A DNA stretch of 64,000 bases from Aggregatilinea lenta. GTDB lineage: Bacteria; Chloroflexota; Anaerolineae; Aggregatilineales; Aggregatilineaceae. The first letter of the stretch is position 1, and each line of letters starts with the position of its first letter. The position numbers and the translations under genes were made by a program. The notes under the pieces are model-generated. The model worked only from the letters and a program-made list of their open reading frames with translations, did no database searches and had not been told where the DNA came from. The stretch lies in the NCBI RefSeq assembly GCF_003569045.1, contig NZ_BFCB01000003.1, positions 2,790,001 to 2,854,000 on the forward strand. Direction: 5' to 3'. Positions 36,363 through 45,439 of the stretch are shown here, piece after piece.

Positions 36363-37180
36363 GGCGTCGGCGTCGGCACGGTGATGATACCGGACGTGTC
36401 GCTGGTGGGCACGACAGGCGTCGCCGTCGGTTCAGGCTCCCCGATGAAAATCGTGATCTCGCACAGCGCGCGCAGCCACTGCGTATTATCGAAGACCGTC
36501 ACTCGGAAGCGATACCGGCCCGGCGCAAAGTTCAGCGGCGAAATGGACCCCAGCGGGCCGTTCACGATCGGCTGGTCGTAGTCGCCTATAGGCGAAAACT
36601 GCGCCTCGTCCACATCTGGCTTAATCTCGAAACGATAGAACGCGAAATTGGAGATCGATGCCGTGCCGATGACCGGCGTGGACTCGAATATGAGCTGCCC
36701 ATTGGCCGGGATCTCGATGTTGGCCGAGTCGGCGGGGCAGCCGACGATCTCGCCCGCGTCCGGCATGATGGTGCCGACCAGCGTCGCGGTGGGCACGGGT
36801 GTGGCGAAGATCTGGTCCGAGCCGGACTCTTGCGGCGTCGTGTTGAGCGACAGCGGCGCGTTGGCTGCCGGGGTACTGGTGACGAAGCGTTCCATGCCGG
36901 CGTCGGACGCAGCACCGCCTGTGATCCTAAGGTCGCGCAGGTTGGGCGCCACGAACATACTGATCGCCCATACGCTCAGCAGCAGCTCGACCAGCAATCC
37001 GCCCACCGTGATCGCGCTGGCGCGGCGCACGAGGGCCTGTTCGCGTTCCAGCTTGAACTGGGCCAGCGACAGGTCGCGGCGCGCGCGGAACAGCCGGGCG
37101 GCCATCCAAAGGATGCCGCCCCCGCACAAAATGTACAGGCCGGACGAAATCGTTTCGACGAAAAAGACCAGACTACTCAT
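36359..37180 (-). CDS. Membrane protein with two helices and an extracytoplasmic beta domain
   Basis: A 273-residue protein. Hydrophobic segments lie at about 5-28 and 56-78, joined by a charged helix (RRDLSLAQFKLEREQALVRR). A Thr/Pro-rich linker (TPVPTATLVGT) leads to a beta-rich domain around 150-250 (GRYRFRVTVFDNTQWL), ending in a Thr/Pro tail (TVPTPTP). The start overlaps the purine nucleoside phosphorylase stop by ATGA. Not recognised beyond this; an envelope sensor or anchor is possible. Confidence 0.6.
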   Translation of the reverse strand: MSSLVFFVETISSGLYILCGGGILWMAARLFRARRDLSLAQFKLEREQALVRRASAITVGGLLVELLLSVWAISMFVAPNLRDLRITGGAASDAGMERFVTSTPAANAPLSLNTTPQESGSDQIFATPVPTATLVGTIMPDAGEIVGCPADSANIEIPANGQLIFESTPVIGTASISNFAFYRFEIKPDVDEAQFSPIGDYDQPIVNGPLGSISPLNFAPGRYRFRVTVFDNTQWLRALCEITIFIGEPEPTATPVVPTSDTSGIITVPTPTP

Positions 37181-38067
37181 GGGTGCGGCCCGTTTTCCAT
37201 CTCCTGGGGATCAAAAGGCGGCAGCTCGCGCAGAACGCCGCGCAGAAGCAGCGTCAGGTGGGGCACAATCTGGCGGCCCAGGCGCAGCACGTCCTCGTGG
37301 CTGACTTCCTGGACCGTCTCGACGTTATCAATGGACATATTGGTGATGGTGGAAAGACCGAGCACGCGCATACCCGCGTGGTACGCCACCAGCGCTTCGG
37401 GTGCGGTGGACATGCCGACCGAGTCGCCGCCCAACAGGCGCAGCATCCGTACTTCGGCTGGCGTTTCAAAGGCGGGGCCGGAGAGCGACACGTATACGCC
37501 GTCGCGCAGCGTGAGGTTGTTCGCCGCCGCGACGCGATGCGCCAGCTTACCCAGCGCGGGATTGTACATGCGCGTGTGGATCGAAAACCGGGGGCCGTAC
37601 GCGTCGAGGTTGGGACCGAGCAGCGGATTGGTTCCGGTGATGCCGGGCAGGTTGATATGGTCGTTGATGAGCATGATGTCCCCGGTTGAGAAGCTGGCGT
37701 TCAGGCCACCCGCCGCGTTGGTCAGGATGACCGTATTTACGCCGAGCAGCTTCATCACGCGCACGGGCAGCGTGACCTGCTGCATCGTATAGCCCTCGTA
37801 GAAGTGGGCACGCCCCTGCATCGCCACGACTGTGTGGCCTTCGAGCTGGCCAATCACCAGCCGCCCTGCATGTCCCTTGACCGTGCTGTGCGGCCAGTGC
37901 GGGATGTCAGCGTAGTCGATCGCGTCCGGCGCTTCGATGGCGTCGATCAGCGGGCCAAGCCCCGATCCCAGGACCAAGCCGATGGCCGGTTGTTGGGATG
38001 TATGAGTGCGGATGAAATCGGCGGCTTCGCGGTAGTGCGCTTCGGGGATCACACGGTCGTCCTGCAT
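37177..38067 (-). CDS. punA: Purine nucleoside phosphorylase
   Basis: A 296-residue trimeric-type (class I) PNP, splitting inosine, guanosine or their deoxy forms to base and (deoxy)ribose-1-phosphate. GLVLGSGLGPL binds phosphate; QGRAHFYEGY, LTNAAGGLN, DHINLPG, SGPAFETPAEVRML, GMSTAPEAL and ITNMSIDN are the family blocks, with the catalytic Asn in TNM. The ATG at 38067 fits the family; the upstream frame is unrelated. It would feed bases to the purine locus on the other strand 1.1 kb away. Confidence 0.92.
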   Translation of the reverse strand: MQDDRVIPEAHYREAADFIRTHTSQQPAIGLVLGSGLGPLIDAIEAPDAIDYADIPHWPHSTVKGHAGRLVIGQLEGHTVVAMQGRAHFYEGYTMQQVTLPVRVMKLLGVNTVILTNAAGGLNASFSTGDIMLINDHINLPGITGTNPLLGPNLDAYGPRFSIHTRMYNPALGKLAHRVAAANNLTLRDGVYVSLSGPAFETPAEVRMLRLLGGDSVGMSTAPEALVAYHAGMRVLGLSTITNMSIDNVETVQEVSHEDVLRLGRQIVPHLTLLLRGVLRELPPFDPQEMENGPHP

Positions 38068-38099
38068 GCTCGTCTCCAATCCGTCGCGGATACCAGTCG

Positions 38100-38120
38100 T
38101 CCGGCGGCACTGCCGCCGGA
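38100..38120 (-). promoter_or_regulatory. 21-base palindrome at the predicted start of punA transcription
   Basis: TCCGGCGGCA and TGCCGCCGGA are perfect 10-base arms around one base. On the minus strand a TACAAT box (38132-38127) lies just upstream, so the palindrome would cover +1 to +20. It may be an operator or a leader hairpin. The -35 box is poor. Confidence 0.4.
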
Positions 38121-38180
38121 TCGCTAATTGTAACACGCTCGTCCGCCTTGAGGGAGCCTAGAGCCTGATATGAACTTGTA

Positions 38181-38297
38181 TTCTCCCATCTCCTGGCCCC
38201 TTGCCCCACGCAAGTAGAGGTTAGGGGAAGCGCTCCGCGCAATAGAGTTGCATGCGGACCGCGTGAAAACGGGCGGAGCAAGCCCCGCCCCTACGGA
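38181..38297. repeat. Composite intergenic repeat, copy B
   Basis: It shares the CCCATC...TGGCCCC...GCCCCACGCAAG block with 36093-36122 and a 25-base exact match (38271-38295, core GGGCGGAGCAAGCCCCGCCC) with 36334-36358, in the same orientation. It therefore forms a direct-repeat pair bracketing the punA operon. Confidence 0.75.
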
Positions 38298-38426
38298 TCA
38301 TGGGTCAATGAGTGCGTCAGGAATCCAATTTCTCGCTTAGAAAGTTCCTAACAACCTCTAGAGATTGCGGGAACGAACGAATGAGAAAGCAGTTCGCTCA
38401 CTCAATAAAAGAGGGCATAACACGCT

Positions 38427-39533
38427 CTAGATCAGCAGGCAGGCGTCGCCCAGGCTGTAGAAGCGATAGTCGCGCTGGATGGCTTCCTCGTAGGCGTGCA
38501 GGATCTGGTCGCGCCCGGCGAACGCGCTGACGAGCATCAGCAGGGTGGATCGGGGCAGGTGGAAGTTGGTCAGCATCACGTCCACCGCGCGGAAGCGGTA
38601 ACCGGGGATGATGTAGAGATCCGTCGCTTCGTCGATGGCGATCACAGGCCGCCAAGGGCAGGTGGTGTCGGCCAGCGACGCGAGCGTGGCCTGGACGCTG
38701 TCCGGGTCGTTGTAAGGCGTACCGTACGCGGCGGAACGAATCGCGGCGGTTTCGAGCGTGCGCACGCTGGTCGTGCCGATAGCGACCACGCGATTGCCGC
38801 GCAGCTTGGCCTGGTTGATGATCTGCGCATCTTCGGGCAGCAGCACGGCGCGCTCGCGGTGGATCTTGTGCTGCGTGATGTCGTCCTCGCGCACCGGCGC
38901 GAACGTGTCCAGCCCGATGTGCAGCGTGCAGTACGCGAACTCAATCCCGCGCCGCTTCAGATCGACCAGCATTTCCGGCGTGAAGTGCAGCCCAGCGGTC
39001 GGCGCGGCGGCGGACCCGTCCTGGCGGGCGAAGACGGTCTGATAGCGGTTCGGGTCGGCCAGCGGCGTGGTGATGTACGGCGGCAGCGGCATCTCGCCCA
39101 GCGCGTCGAGGTAAGGCTCGACCGGCGCGTCGAACTCGATCACGCGCTGGTTTTCGTCACGCTGCTCGACGACGGTCGCGATCAGATGCTCACCATCGTC
39201 CTGGCCGACGGCGAGCTGTGTGCCGGTTTGAAGGTGTTTGCCGCCCACGATCGCCAGCCAGCGCCGGTCGTCGAGCGGACGGAGCAGCAGGATCTCAGCC
39301 GCGCCGCCGGTCGGCACCTTGTGCGCGGGCAGCCGCGCTGGGATCACGCGGGTTTGATTGAGCAGCAGTACGTCGCCAGGGGCCAGATACTCGGCGAGAT
39401 CGCGGAAGGTGCGGTGCTCGATTTCGCCCGTATCACGATGCAGCACGAGCAAACGCGACGCATCGCGCGGCTCAAGGGGCGTCTGTGCGATGCGTTCGGG
39501 CGGCAGATTGTAGTCAAATTCGGAAAGGTGCAT
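38427..39533 (-). CDS. queA: tRNA preQ1(34) S-adenosylmethionine ribosyltransferase-isomerase
   Basis: A 368-residue enzyme making epoxyqueuosine in tRNA from preQ1 and the ribosyl part of SAM. FDYNLPPERIAQTPLEPRDASRL (in part) is the N-terminus; PARLPAHKV, TAGLHFTPEML, HIGLDTFAPV, IHRERAVLL, VAIGTTSVRTLE and LTNFHLPRSTLLMLVSAFAG are QueA signatures. Length is typical. ATG 39533 lies three bases after the DUF2905 stop, completing a ruvB-DUF2905-queA operon. Confidence 0.95.
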   Translation of the reverse strand: MHLSEFDYNLPPERIAQTPLEPRDASRLLVLHRDTGEIEHRTFRDLAEYLAPGDVLLLNQTRVIPARLPAHKVPTGGAAEILLLRPLDDRRWLAIVGGKHLQTGTQLAVGQDDGEHLIATVVEQRDENQRVIEFDAPVEPYLDALGEMPLPPYITTPLADPNRYQTVFARQDGSAAAPTAGLHFTPEMLVDLKRRGIEFAYCTLHIGLDTFAPVREDDITQHKIHRERAVLLPEDAQIINQAKLRGNRVVAIGTTSVRTLETAAIRSAAYGTPYNDPDSVQATLASLADTTCPWRPVIAIDEATDLYIIPGYRFRAVDVMLTNFHLPRSTLLMLVSAFAGRDQILHAYEEAIQRDYRFYSLGDACLLI

Positions 39534-39536
39534 GGG

Positions 39537-39779
39537 TTAACGACTCAGCAAACGGAGAATGATGTTAAGCGCAAGGGTCAGCAAAATACTCAGGATGATC
39601 ATGCTCACGATGGGCGCGAAGCACGAAAAGTTCCGGCTCTGGACGTGAATGTCGCCGGGCAGATGGCCGAAGTCGCGCAGGAACGGGATGCGCCCCAGCA
39701 CGCTGAACAGCAGTCCCAGCACGACCAGCGCCACGCCAAGCACGATAATCATCCGGCCAATCGAACTCATATCCGACAT
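39537..39779 (-). CDS. DUF2905 small membrane protein
   Basis: An 80-residue protein with two membrane helices (MIIVLGVALVVLGLLFSVL and PIVSMIILSILLTLALNIIL) and the DUF2905 signature GHLPGDIHVQSRNFSCFAPI between them. The family often lies between ruvB and queA, as here. Biochemical role unknown. Confidence 0.88.
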   Translation of the reverse strand: MSDMSSIGRMIIVLGVALVVLGLLFSVLGRIPFLRDFGHLPGDIHVQSRNFSCFAPIVSMIILSILLTLALNIILRLLSR

Positions 39780-39806
39780 ACCACACCGTGTCCTTTTCGA
39801 AAACGG

Positions 39807-40826
39807 CTAGAACAGCGGCTCCTGGCGCTGGGGACGCTTGATCTTCAGGTGCTCGTAGGCCCGCCGCGTCGCCGTGCGCCCGCGCGGCGTGCGCTCCAAG
39901 AAGCCGAGCTGGAGCAGATACGGTTCGTAGACATCCATGATTGTGTCCGGCTCTTCACTAATTGAAGCGGCAATGGTCTCCAGACCGACCGGGCCGCCGT
40001 CGAACTTTTCAATAATCGCATGAAGCACGCGGCGGTCGATATCGTCCAGGCCGAGCAGATCGATCTCCAGCAGATCGAGGGCTTCGCCCGCCACCTGCTC
40101 GGTGATTTCGCCGTCGGCGCGGACCTCGGCGTAGTCGCGGACGCGCTTGAGCAGGCGCAGCGCCACGCGGGGCGTGCCCCGTGCGCGCCGTGCGATCTCG
40201 TGGGTGCCGTCCACGTCGATGGGCACGTTGAGCAGGCCCGCCGCGCGCACGACGATGTCGTGCATAGCCTCGATGCTGTAGAAGTCCAGGCGGTACACCG
40301 CGCCGAAGCGCGCCCGGAGCGGGGCTGTCAGCAGGGCGAGCCGTGTCGTCGCGCCGATCACGGTGAAGCGCGGCAGGTTGAGGCGCACGTTTTTGGCCGA
40401 AGGGCCTTTGCCGATGACGATGTCCAGCGCGAAGTCTTCCATCGCGGGGTAGAGCACTTCTTCCACGGCACGCCCCAGGCGGTGAATCTCGTCGATGAAC
40501 AGCACATCGCCTTCACGCAGATGCGTCAGGATCGCAGCCAGGTCGCCCGCGCGTTCGATGGACGGACCTGCTGTGATGCGAATATTGACTTCCATCTCGT
40601 TGGCGATGACGTGGGCGAATGTCGTCTTGCCCAGGCCGGGCGGGCCGTAGAGCAGGACGTGATCCAGCGGCTCGTGACGCCCCTTGGCCGCTTCGATCAA
40701 AATGCGCAGATTTTCGACCAGACGGTCCTGGCCGGTCATCTCGTTCAGGCGGGTGGGGCGCATGGCCGCATCAACACGATCTTCGGCACGCTTCTTGCCA
40801 CTGACCATGCGGCTGGCATCAGTCAT
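39807..40826 (-). CDS. ruvB: Holliday junction branch-migration DNA helicase
   Basis: A 339-residue AAA+ motor that drives branch migration with Ruv[19 protein letters not shown] is Walker [13 protein letters not shown] is Walker [20 protein letters not shown] holds sensor 1 and the arginine region, and the C-terminal winged helix ends [21 protein letters not shown] (in part). ATG 40826 has AAGGAAAA upstream. An ATG at 40850 would lie only about five bases from the predicted transcription start, so 40826 is preferred. RuvA and RuvC are not in the window. Confidence 0.95.
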   Translation of the reverse strand: MTDASRMVSGKKRAEDRVDAAMRPTRLNEMTGQDRLVENLRILIEAAKGRHEPLDHVLLYGPPGLGKTTFAHVIANEMEVNIRITAGPSIERAGDLAAILTHLREGDVLFIDEIHRLGRAVEEVLYPAMEDFALDIVIGKGPSAKNVRLNLPRFTVIGATTRLALLTAPLRARFGAVYRLDFYSIEAMHDIVVRAAGLLNVPIDVDGTHEIARRARGTPRVALRLLKRVRDYAEVRADGEITEQVAGEALDLLEIDLLGLDDIDRRVLHAIIEKFDGGPVGLETIAASISEEPDTIMDVYEPYLLQLGFLERTPRGRTATRRAYEHLKIKRPQRQEPLF

Positions 40827-40861
40827 AATGGGTTTTCCTTGCTCGAACATTTATGCTATGA

Positions 40862-40890
40862 AGTATACCGGAGGCGGGACAATCGTCCAA
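40862..40890 (-). promoter_or_regulatory. Promoter of the ruvB operon
   Basis: On the minus strand TTGGAC (40890-40885), a 17-base spacer and TATACT (40867-40862) give a near-consensus sigma-70 promoter. The predicted start of transcription is near 40855. Confidence 0.65.
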
Positions 40891-40978
40891 GAAGTACGCG
40901 GTAATCCAGCAGGGAGCGGTTCCCGGTAAGCGCGGGCTGCGAGATGCTCCGGTAGGCCGCCGCTCACGGAACGCGCCG

Positions 40979-41006
40979 TTGACAGGCAGCAGGGCGGGGT
41001 TACAAT
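40979..41006 (+). promoter_or_regulatory. Promoter of upp
   Basis: A perfect TTGACA (40979-40984), 16-base spacer and TACAAT (41001-41006) precede upp by about 36 bases. Confidence 0.7.
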
Positions 41007-41041
41007 TCTGAGGCGCGATTCCGTTCCCCCCGGGAGGCCCG

Positions 41042-41668
41042 ATGAATAACGTTTTTGTCTCGAACCATCCCCTCATCAAGCACAAGCTCACGCTGCTGCG
41101 CAGCACCAAGACCGAGCACAAGAAGTTTCGTGAACTCATCCGCGAGCTGGCGATGCTGCTCGGCTACGAGGCGACGGCCAACCTCGATCTCGACGACGTT
41201 CCGGTTCAGACGCCGCTGGCGATCACGCCTGGGTATCGCCTGCACGAAGAGATCGGCCTGGTGCCGATTCTGCGGGCGGGCCTGGGTATGGTCGAGGGCT
41301 TCCACGAGATGATCCCCGGCGCGCAGGTGTGGCACCTGGGACTCTACCGCGACGAAAAGACGCTGCGCCCGGTGTCGTATTACAACAAGCTGCCGGTTGA
41401 GCCGACCGTGCAGGTCTGCCTGATCCTCGACCCGATGCTGGCGACGGGCGGCTCCGCCGTGGCGGCGATCGACGTGCTGAAAGAGTGGGGCGTCAAGCGA
41501 ATCAAGTTCGTGGGGCTGATCGCCGCGCCGGAAGGGCTGGAAGTCGTGCAGGCCGCGCACCCAGATATTCCCATTCATCTGGCCGCGATCGACGAGCACC
41601 TGAACGAGCACGGCTTCATTGTGCCCGGCCTGGGCGACGCGGGCGACCGCCAGTTTGGGACGGCATAA
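41042..41668 (+). CDS. upp: Uracil phosphoribosyltransferase
   Basis: A 208-residue enzyme salvaging uracil to UMP with [24 protein letters not shown] (N-terminus), [13 protein letters not shown], the PRPP loop [18 protein letters not shown] and the C-terminal [13 protein letters not shown] are diagnostic. CGGGAGG precedes the ATG. Fits nucleobase salvage next to purine nucleoside phosphorylase, though on its own promoter. Confidence 0.95.
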   Translation: MNNVFVSNHPLIKHKLTLLRSTKTEHKKFRELIRELAMLLGYEATANLDLDDVPVQTPLAITPGYRLHEEIGLVPILRAGLGMVEGFHEMIPGAQVWHLGLYRDEKTLRPVSYYNKLPVEPTVQVCLILDPMLATGGSAVAAIDVLKEWGVKRIKFVGLIAAPEGLEVVQAAHPDIPIHLAAIDEHLNEHGFIVPGLGDAGDRQFGTA

Positions 41669-41729
41669 GCGCAGTGGAACGCGGAGTTTGACCGGCGCCG
41701 GCCTGCCGGTCGCTGGGTGATGAGGGTGT

Positions 41730-42836
41730 ATGCCGACTAATCATGTGCTGTCGTTCGTGGTGGTATTCGTTACGGCGTTCGGGCTGGCCTTCGCGCTGAC
41801 GCCGCTGGCGGAACGGCTGGGTCAACGGTGGAGCATTGTGGACCGGCCACGCGGGCGTCACAAGCACCCCAAACCCGTGTCGAAGTTCGGCGGCCTGGGG
41901 ATGTACGCAGCGTTCACGATCACGGTCGTCGTCGCCCAGTTCTTGCCTGTCGTGCGCACCGACGACAAGGAAATTGTTCGGCTGGTGGGGCTGCTGGTGG
42001 GCGGCGCGTTCCTGTTTGTGTTTGGCATCCTCGACGACCGCTACGAATTTGGCGCGCTACCGCAGTACGTCGCGCAGCTCCTCGCGGCGGCGATTGCCGT
42101 CCTGTTCCTGATCTTCATCGAGCGCTTTAACAACCCGTTGACGGGCCAGTCCACCCCGGAGTGGCCGTTTGTCGTCACGGTCACGCTGACGCTTCTCTGG
42201 CTCGGCTTCATGATGAACACCGTGAACTGGCTCGACGGCGTGGATGGGCTGGCGGCTGGCGTGTGCGGCGTCGCCGCGCTGATGATCTTCATCCACGCGG
42301 CGTTCCGGCTGGATCAAGTCAGCGTCAGCCTGCTGCCGCTGGCTCTGCTCGGCGCGATGTTGGGCTTCCTGCCTTACAACTTTCACCCCGCACGCATCTT
42401 CATGGGGTCGAACGGATCGCTGTTCCTCGGCTACACGCTCGGCGTGCTAAGCATCATCGGCGGCGCGAAGATGGCGACCGTGCTGCTCGTGATGGGACTG
42501 CCGCTGCTGGACGTGGTGTGGCAGATCATCCGCCGCGCGACGACGGGCGGCGACCCGATGAAGGGCGACCGGGGCCACGTACACTACCGCCTGTTGGACC
42601 TCGGCCTGTCGCAGCGCCAGATCGTGCTCGGCTATTACGCGTTCTGCACGCTGTTCGGTGGATTGGCGCTGATCACGGCCAGCCGCCTGTTTAAGCTGAT
42701 CGCGCTGGTGGTGATGACGGGGGTCATCGTCGCAGGATTTGCGGTGCTGGGGCGGCGCACGCGGCTCGCCAATGCGCAGGCGGACGACGACGAGACCGAG
42801 TGCGGCACCGCGCCGGGTCCGTCACAGCCGGGCTAG
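41730..42836 (+). CDS. MraY/WecA-family polyprenyl-phosphate sugar-1-phosphate transferase
   Basis: A 368-residue membrane enzyme with about ten helices, loading a sugar-1-phosphate from a UDP-sugar onto undecaprenyl phosphate. DRPRGRHKHPKPVSKFGGLGMY, FGILDDRYEF, NTVNWLDGVDGLAAG, MGSNGSLFLGYTLG and a cytoplasmic GDRGHVHYRLLDLGLS (His-rich WecA-type loop) are seen. WecA/TagO type is likelier than MraY because of that last motif and the isolated position. The stop shares a CTAG with the stop of the convergent gene. Confidence 0.9.
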   Translation: MPTNHVLSFVVVFVTAFGLAFALTPLAERLGQRWSIVDRPRGRHKHPKPVSKFGGLGMYAAFTITVVVAQFLPVVRTDDKEIVRLVGLLVGGAFLFVFGILDDRYEFGALPQYVAQLLAAAIAVLFLIFIERFNNPLTGQSTPEWPFVVTVTLTLLWLGFMMNTVNWLDGVDGLAAGVCGVAALMIFIHAAFRLDQVSVSLLPLALLGAMLGFLPYNFHPARIFMGSNGSLFLGYTLGVLSIIGGAKMATVLLVMGLPLLDVVWQIIRRATTGGDPMKGDRGHVHYRLLDLGLSQRQIVLGYYAFCTLFGGLALITASRLFKLIALVVMTGVIVAGFAVLGRRTRLANAQADDDETECGTAPGPSQPG

Positions 42837-44521
42837 AGATCGTCGAAGTCCACATATTCCAGATCGCCATCGTCGTCGAGATCGTCCAGATCGTCGAGAT
42901 CCTCGCCCTCGTCGTCGAAATCCGCATCTTCTCCAAGACCCAATTTGGATTGCGGCGTATCACGCGAGAACGCGCCCGGTTGCGGCGGCGGGAATGGTCT
43001 GCCGCCGGATGGGGCGGGGCGCGGCGGCTGTGGCCGCAGCGTGTTCGGATCACCGGACGTGGGCGGGCGGCTGCCCGGCACAGAAAACGGGCTGCCACCA
43101 GGACGCTCGGCGGGCGCTGCGCCTGATGGCGCGCCGGATGGTGACGGGCGTGGTGACTGGCTCGATCCCCCGGCGGGCGGTCGTGACGGGCCGAACGGCT
43201 GGCGCGGGGCGGGCGCGCCCCGGTCGGGTGCGCTGGACGATCCCGCTGCGCCGGGTATCGAACGCTGTGGGTTCTGTGGGCGATCTGCCGGCGTGCCGGG
43301 CAGGGGTCGGGCCGGAGCGGGCACGCCGGGGTTGGCCGGGCGCGGGAATGCGGACGGTGCGCCGGGCCGGTTGCCCCCGGTGTCAGACGGTCCCGCAGGG
43401 GCGCTGCTCATGGCAGGCCGGGGCAGGGGACGCGCACCGGGCGCGGGTTGGCGCGACGGCTCTGGTCCGCCGGGCTGCTGCGGCCCCGACCCTGGCAGGG
43501 ACGCCGCAGCAGGGCGCACACCCGGCTGCGCAGGCAGCGATCCGCTGGTGGCGGGCGCCTGGGTGGGGCGCGGCGCTAGATCGGGCCGCGCGGTGGCTGT
43601 CGCAGGCTGCGGACCGGGTTGCGGTGCAGGGGCAGCGGGCGCGGACGGGTCGGGTAGGGGCAGCTCAAGGCGGTAAATGGAGGGCGGCGGCACGCCGGGC
43701 GGCAGTGGCAGGCTCGATCCCGGCTCGCGCGCGGGGACAGGCGGAACTGGCTTGACATAGGTGAACGAGCGCCGGGTCAGGCGCTGCACGATTTGTTCGC
43801 CCATGCCGATGACCACAATTGCGAGCACCTCCAGCACCAGCACGGTCGAGAAGGCCGCCGTGAGCAGATTCAGCCCATGCGCGACCGGACCGGTGAACGT
43901 CTCGTACAGGCGCGGCCCAACCCCGATCAGGACCAGGAAGCCGAGGCAGACCGCGAACAGCCCGATCAGAAGCGGCCAGCCTTTGCGATCGGCGGGCGTG
44001 GGCAGCATCGCGTTGGTGATGGCGAACAGTACGTACAGCCACAGGTAGAAGTCGGGCGTGCTGCCCACCTGCTGCAGCGCCGGGCCGATGACGGTGAGGT
44101 CACCGCTGCTCAGCGAATCGAAGAAGCGTTCCAGGTTCAGGATCTGGTTGCTGATGAGCCAGATCAGCGCCGTGCCGGTGATGAAGGGGATCGCGCCGAT
44201 CAGCGCCGAGGCGAACCATCCGGCCTTCTGGATCTGCACAAAGTCCAGGCGCAGGGTGCCGTCTTCCTGCGCTTCGGGCCACGCCATGAAGCGCCGAGTG
44301 GGCACGTTGATCGCGCCCGCCAGCAGCCACTGCGTCACTTCGTGCATAAAAACGCCGGGAAACAGGATGAGGTAGTAGAGCGCCGTGGCGCTCTGCTTGT
44401 CTTCGGTCAGCAACCAGCCCACACCGTACAGGTGGCTGTGGATCCATTTCTCCGCCTGGACCAGCAGAAATAGGACGCCACCGAGCAGCAGCCACGGCGT
44501 GAGCAGGTCGCTGAGGGTCAT
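42833..44521 (-). CDS. Multi-pass membrane protein with proline-rich tail and acidic C-terminus
   Basis: A 562-residue protein. About seven helices lie in residues 5-250, including YYLILFPGVFMHEVTQWLLAGA. Its HEVTQ resembles a zinc-protease HExxH but lacks the second His. After about 265 it becomes Pro/Ala/Gly-rich with many SAPPGA-like runs to about 530, then ends in an acidic tail (DDEGEDLDDLDDLDDDGD). It follows tpiA by 15 bases. Function unknown. The tail may be a disordered cytoplasmic interaction region, or a low-complexity envelope-spanning stalk. Confidence 0.65.
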   Translation of the reverse strand: MTLSDLLTPWLLLGGVLFLLVQAEKWIHSHLYGVGWLLTEDKQSATALYYLILFPGVFMHEVTQWLLAGAINVPTRRFMAWPEAQEDGTLRLDFVQIQKAGWFASALIGAIPFITGTALIWLISNQILNLERFFDSLSSGDLTVIGPALQQVGSTPDFYLWLYVLFAITNAMLPTPADRKGWPLLIGLFAVCLGFLVLIGVGPRLYETFTGPVAHGLNLLTAAFSTVLVLEVLAIVVIGMGEQIVQRLTRRSFTYVKPVPPVPAREPGSSLPLPPGVPPPSIYRLELPLPDPSAPAAPAPQPGPQPATATARPDLAPRPTQAPATSGSLPAQPGVRPAAASLPGSGPQQPGGPEPSRQPAPGARPLPRPAMSSAPAGPSDTGGNRPGAPSAFPRPANPGVPAPARPLPGTPADRPQNPQRSIPGAAGSSSAPDRGAPAPRQPFGPSRPPAGGSSQSPRPSPSGAPSGAAPAERPGGSPFSVPGSRPPTSGDPNTLRPQPPRPAPSGGRPFPPPQPGAFSRDTPQSKLGLGEDADFDDEGEDLDDLDDLDDDGDLEYVDFDDL

Positions 44522-44536
44522 TGGTCGCGGGTGTGC

Positions 44537-45304
44537 CTACAGTCCTTTGGCTTCTATCGCCAGACGGACCAGCTCGACGAACGAGTCTTCCTTGAGCGCT
44601 GCGCCACCAACCAGCGCGCCGTCGATGTGCGGCTGGCTCATGAACTCGATCATGTTGTTCGGCTTGACGCTGCCGCCGTACTGGATGCGCATGGCACCGG
44701 CCACGGCGTCGTCGTACAGGTCCGCGATGGTGGCGCGGATATTGCCGATGATCGCGTTGGCCTGCTCGCCGCTGGCGCTTTTGCCCGTGCCAATGGCCCA
44801 GATCGGCTCATAAGCGATCACGATGCGCTCCAGGTCGGAAGCGGGGATGCCGTCGAATGCGGCGCGAATCTGCGTCTCGACGAACGACTGCGTATTGCCC
44901 GCTTCGTTAATCGCCAAACTCTCGCCCACAGCGATGATCGGGTGCAGGCCATGATGCAGGGCAGCTTTGGCCTTCTTGTTGACCATCTCATTGGTCACGC
45001 CCTGGTATTCACGGGTTTCAGAGTGGCCGATGATGACGTACTTGACCAGACCCTTGAGCATGGGACCGGACACCTGGCTGGTGTACGCGCCTTCGTCCTC
45101 CCAATGCAGATCCTGCGCGCCAACGGCGATCTCAGTGCCTTCCAGCGCCTGGGCGACGCCGGGCAGGGCCACGTAGGGCGGGCAGACGACGCGCTCGGCG
45201 GCGGACAGATCCGCGAGCGGGCCTTTGATTGCATTGACGAAGGCGACCGCTTCTTGCGGCGTCTTGTACATCTTCCAGTTACCGGCAATGATAGGAATGC
45301 GCAT
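44537..45304 (-). CDS. tpiA: Triosephosphate isomerase
   Basis: A 255-residue TIM barrel interconverting dihydroxyacetone phosphate and glyceraldehyde-3-phosphate. IIAGNWKMYKT holds Asn and Lys of the active site, VIIGHSETREYQ the electrophilic His, VIAYEPIWAIGTGKSAS the base Glu and loop 6, IQYGGSVKPNN and ALVGGAALK the phosphate site. GGAAGGA precedes the ATG at 45304. It follows pgk on the same strand. Confidence 0.95.
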   Translation of the reverse strand: MRIPIIAGNWKMYKTPQEAVAFVNAIKGPLADLSAAERVVCPPYVALPGVAQALEGTEIAVGAQDLHWEDEGAYTSQVSGPMLKGLVKYVIIGHSETREYQGVTNEMVNKKAKAALHHGLHPIIAVGESLAINEAGNTQSFVETQIRAAFDGIPASDLERIVIAYEPIWAIGTGKSASGEQANAIIGNIRATIADLYDDAVAGAMRIQYGGSVKPNNMIEFMSQPHIDGALVGGAALKEDSFVELVRLAIEAKGL

Positions 45305-45380
45305 GGTTTGAGTTCCTTCCAAAAGCGTTACGAGGATTAAATCAGACTCGGCGTCGGGGAGCAAGTCCCTGAACGCCGGG

Positions 45381-45430
45381 AAAAACAGCGGGCTGCCCGC
45401 GATCAAGCCGGTTGAGGACAGCCCGCGCTG
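45381..45430 (-). terminator. Terminator between pgk and tpiA
   Basis: On the minus strand a GC-rich stem (CAGCGCGGGCTG with CAGCCCGCTG, one bulge) is followed by five T at 45385-45381. Confidence 0.6.
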
Positions 45431-45439
45431 GTGTGCAAA

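Larger units (their letters stand above)
38068..38426. other. Gene-free interval between queA and punA
   Basis: This 359-base gap holds the punA leader palindrome, a second copy of the composite palindromic repeat (38181-38297) and an AT-rich stretch before the queA stop. No credible gene, tRNA or terminator is visible in it. Confidence 0.7.
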
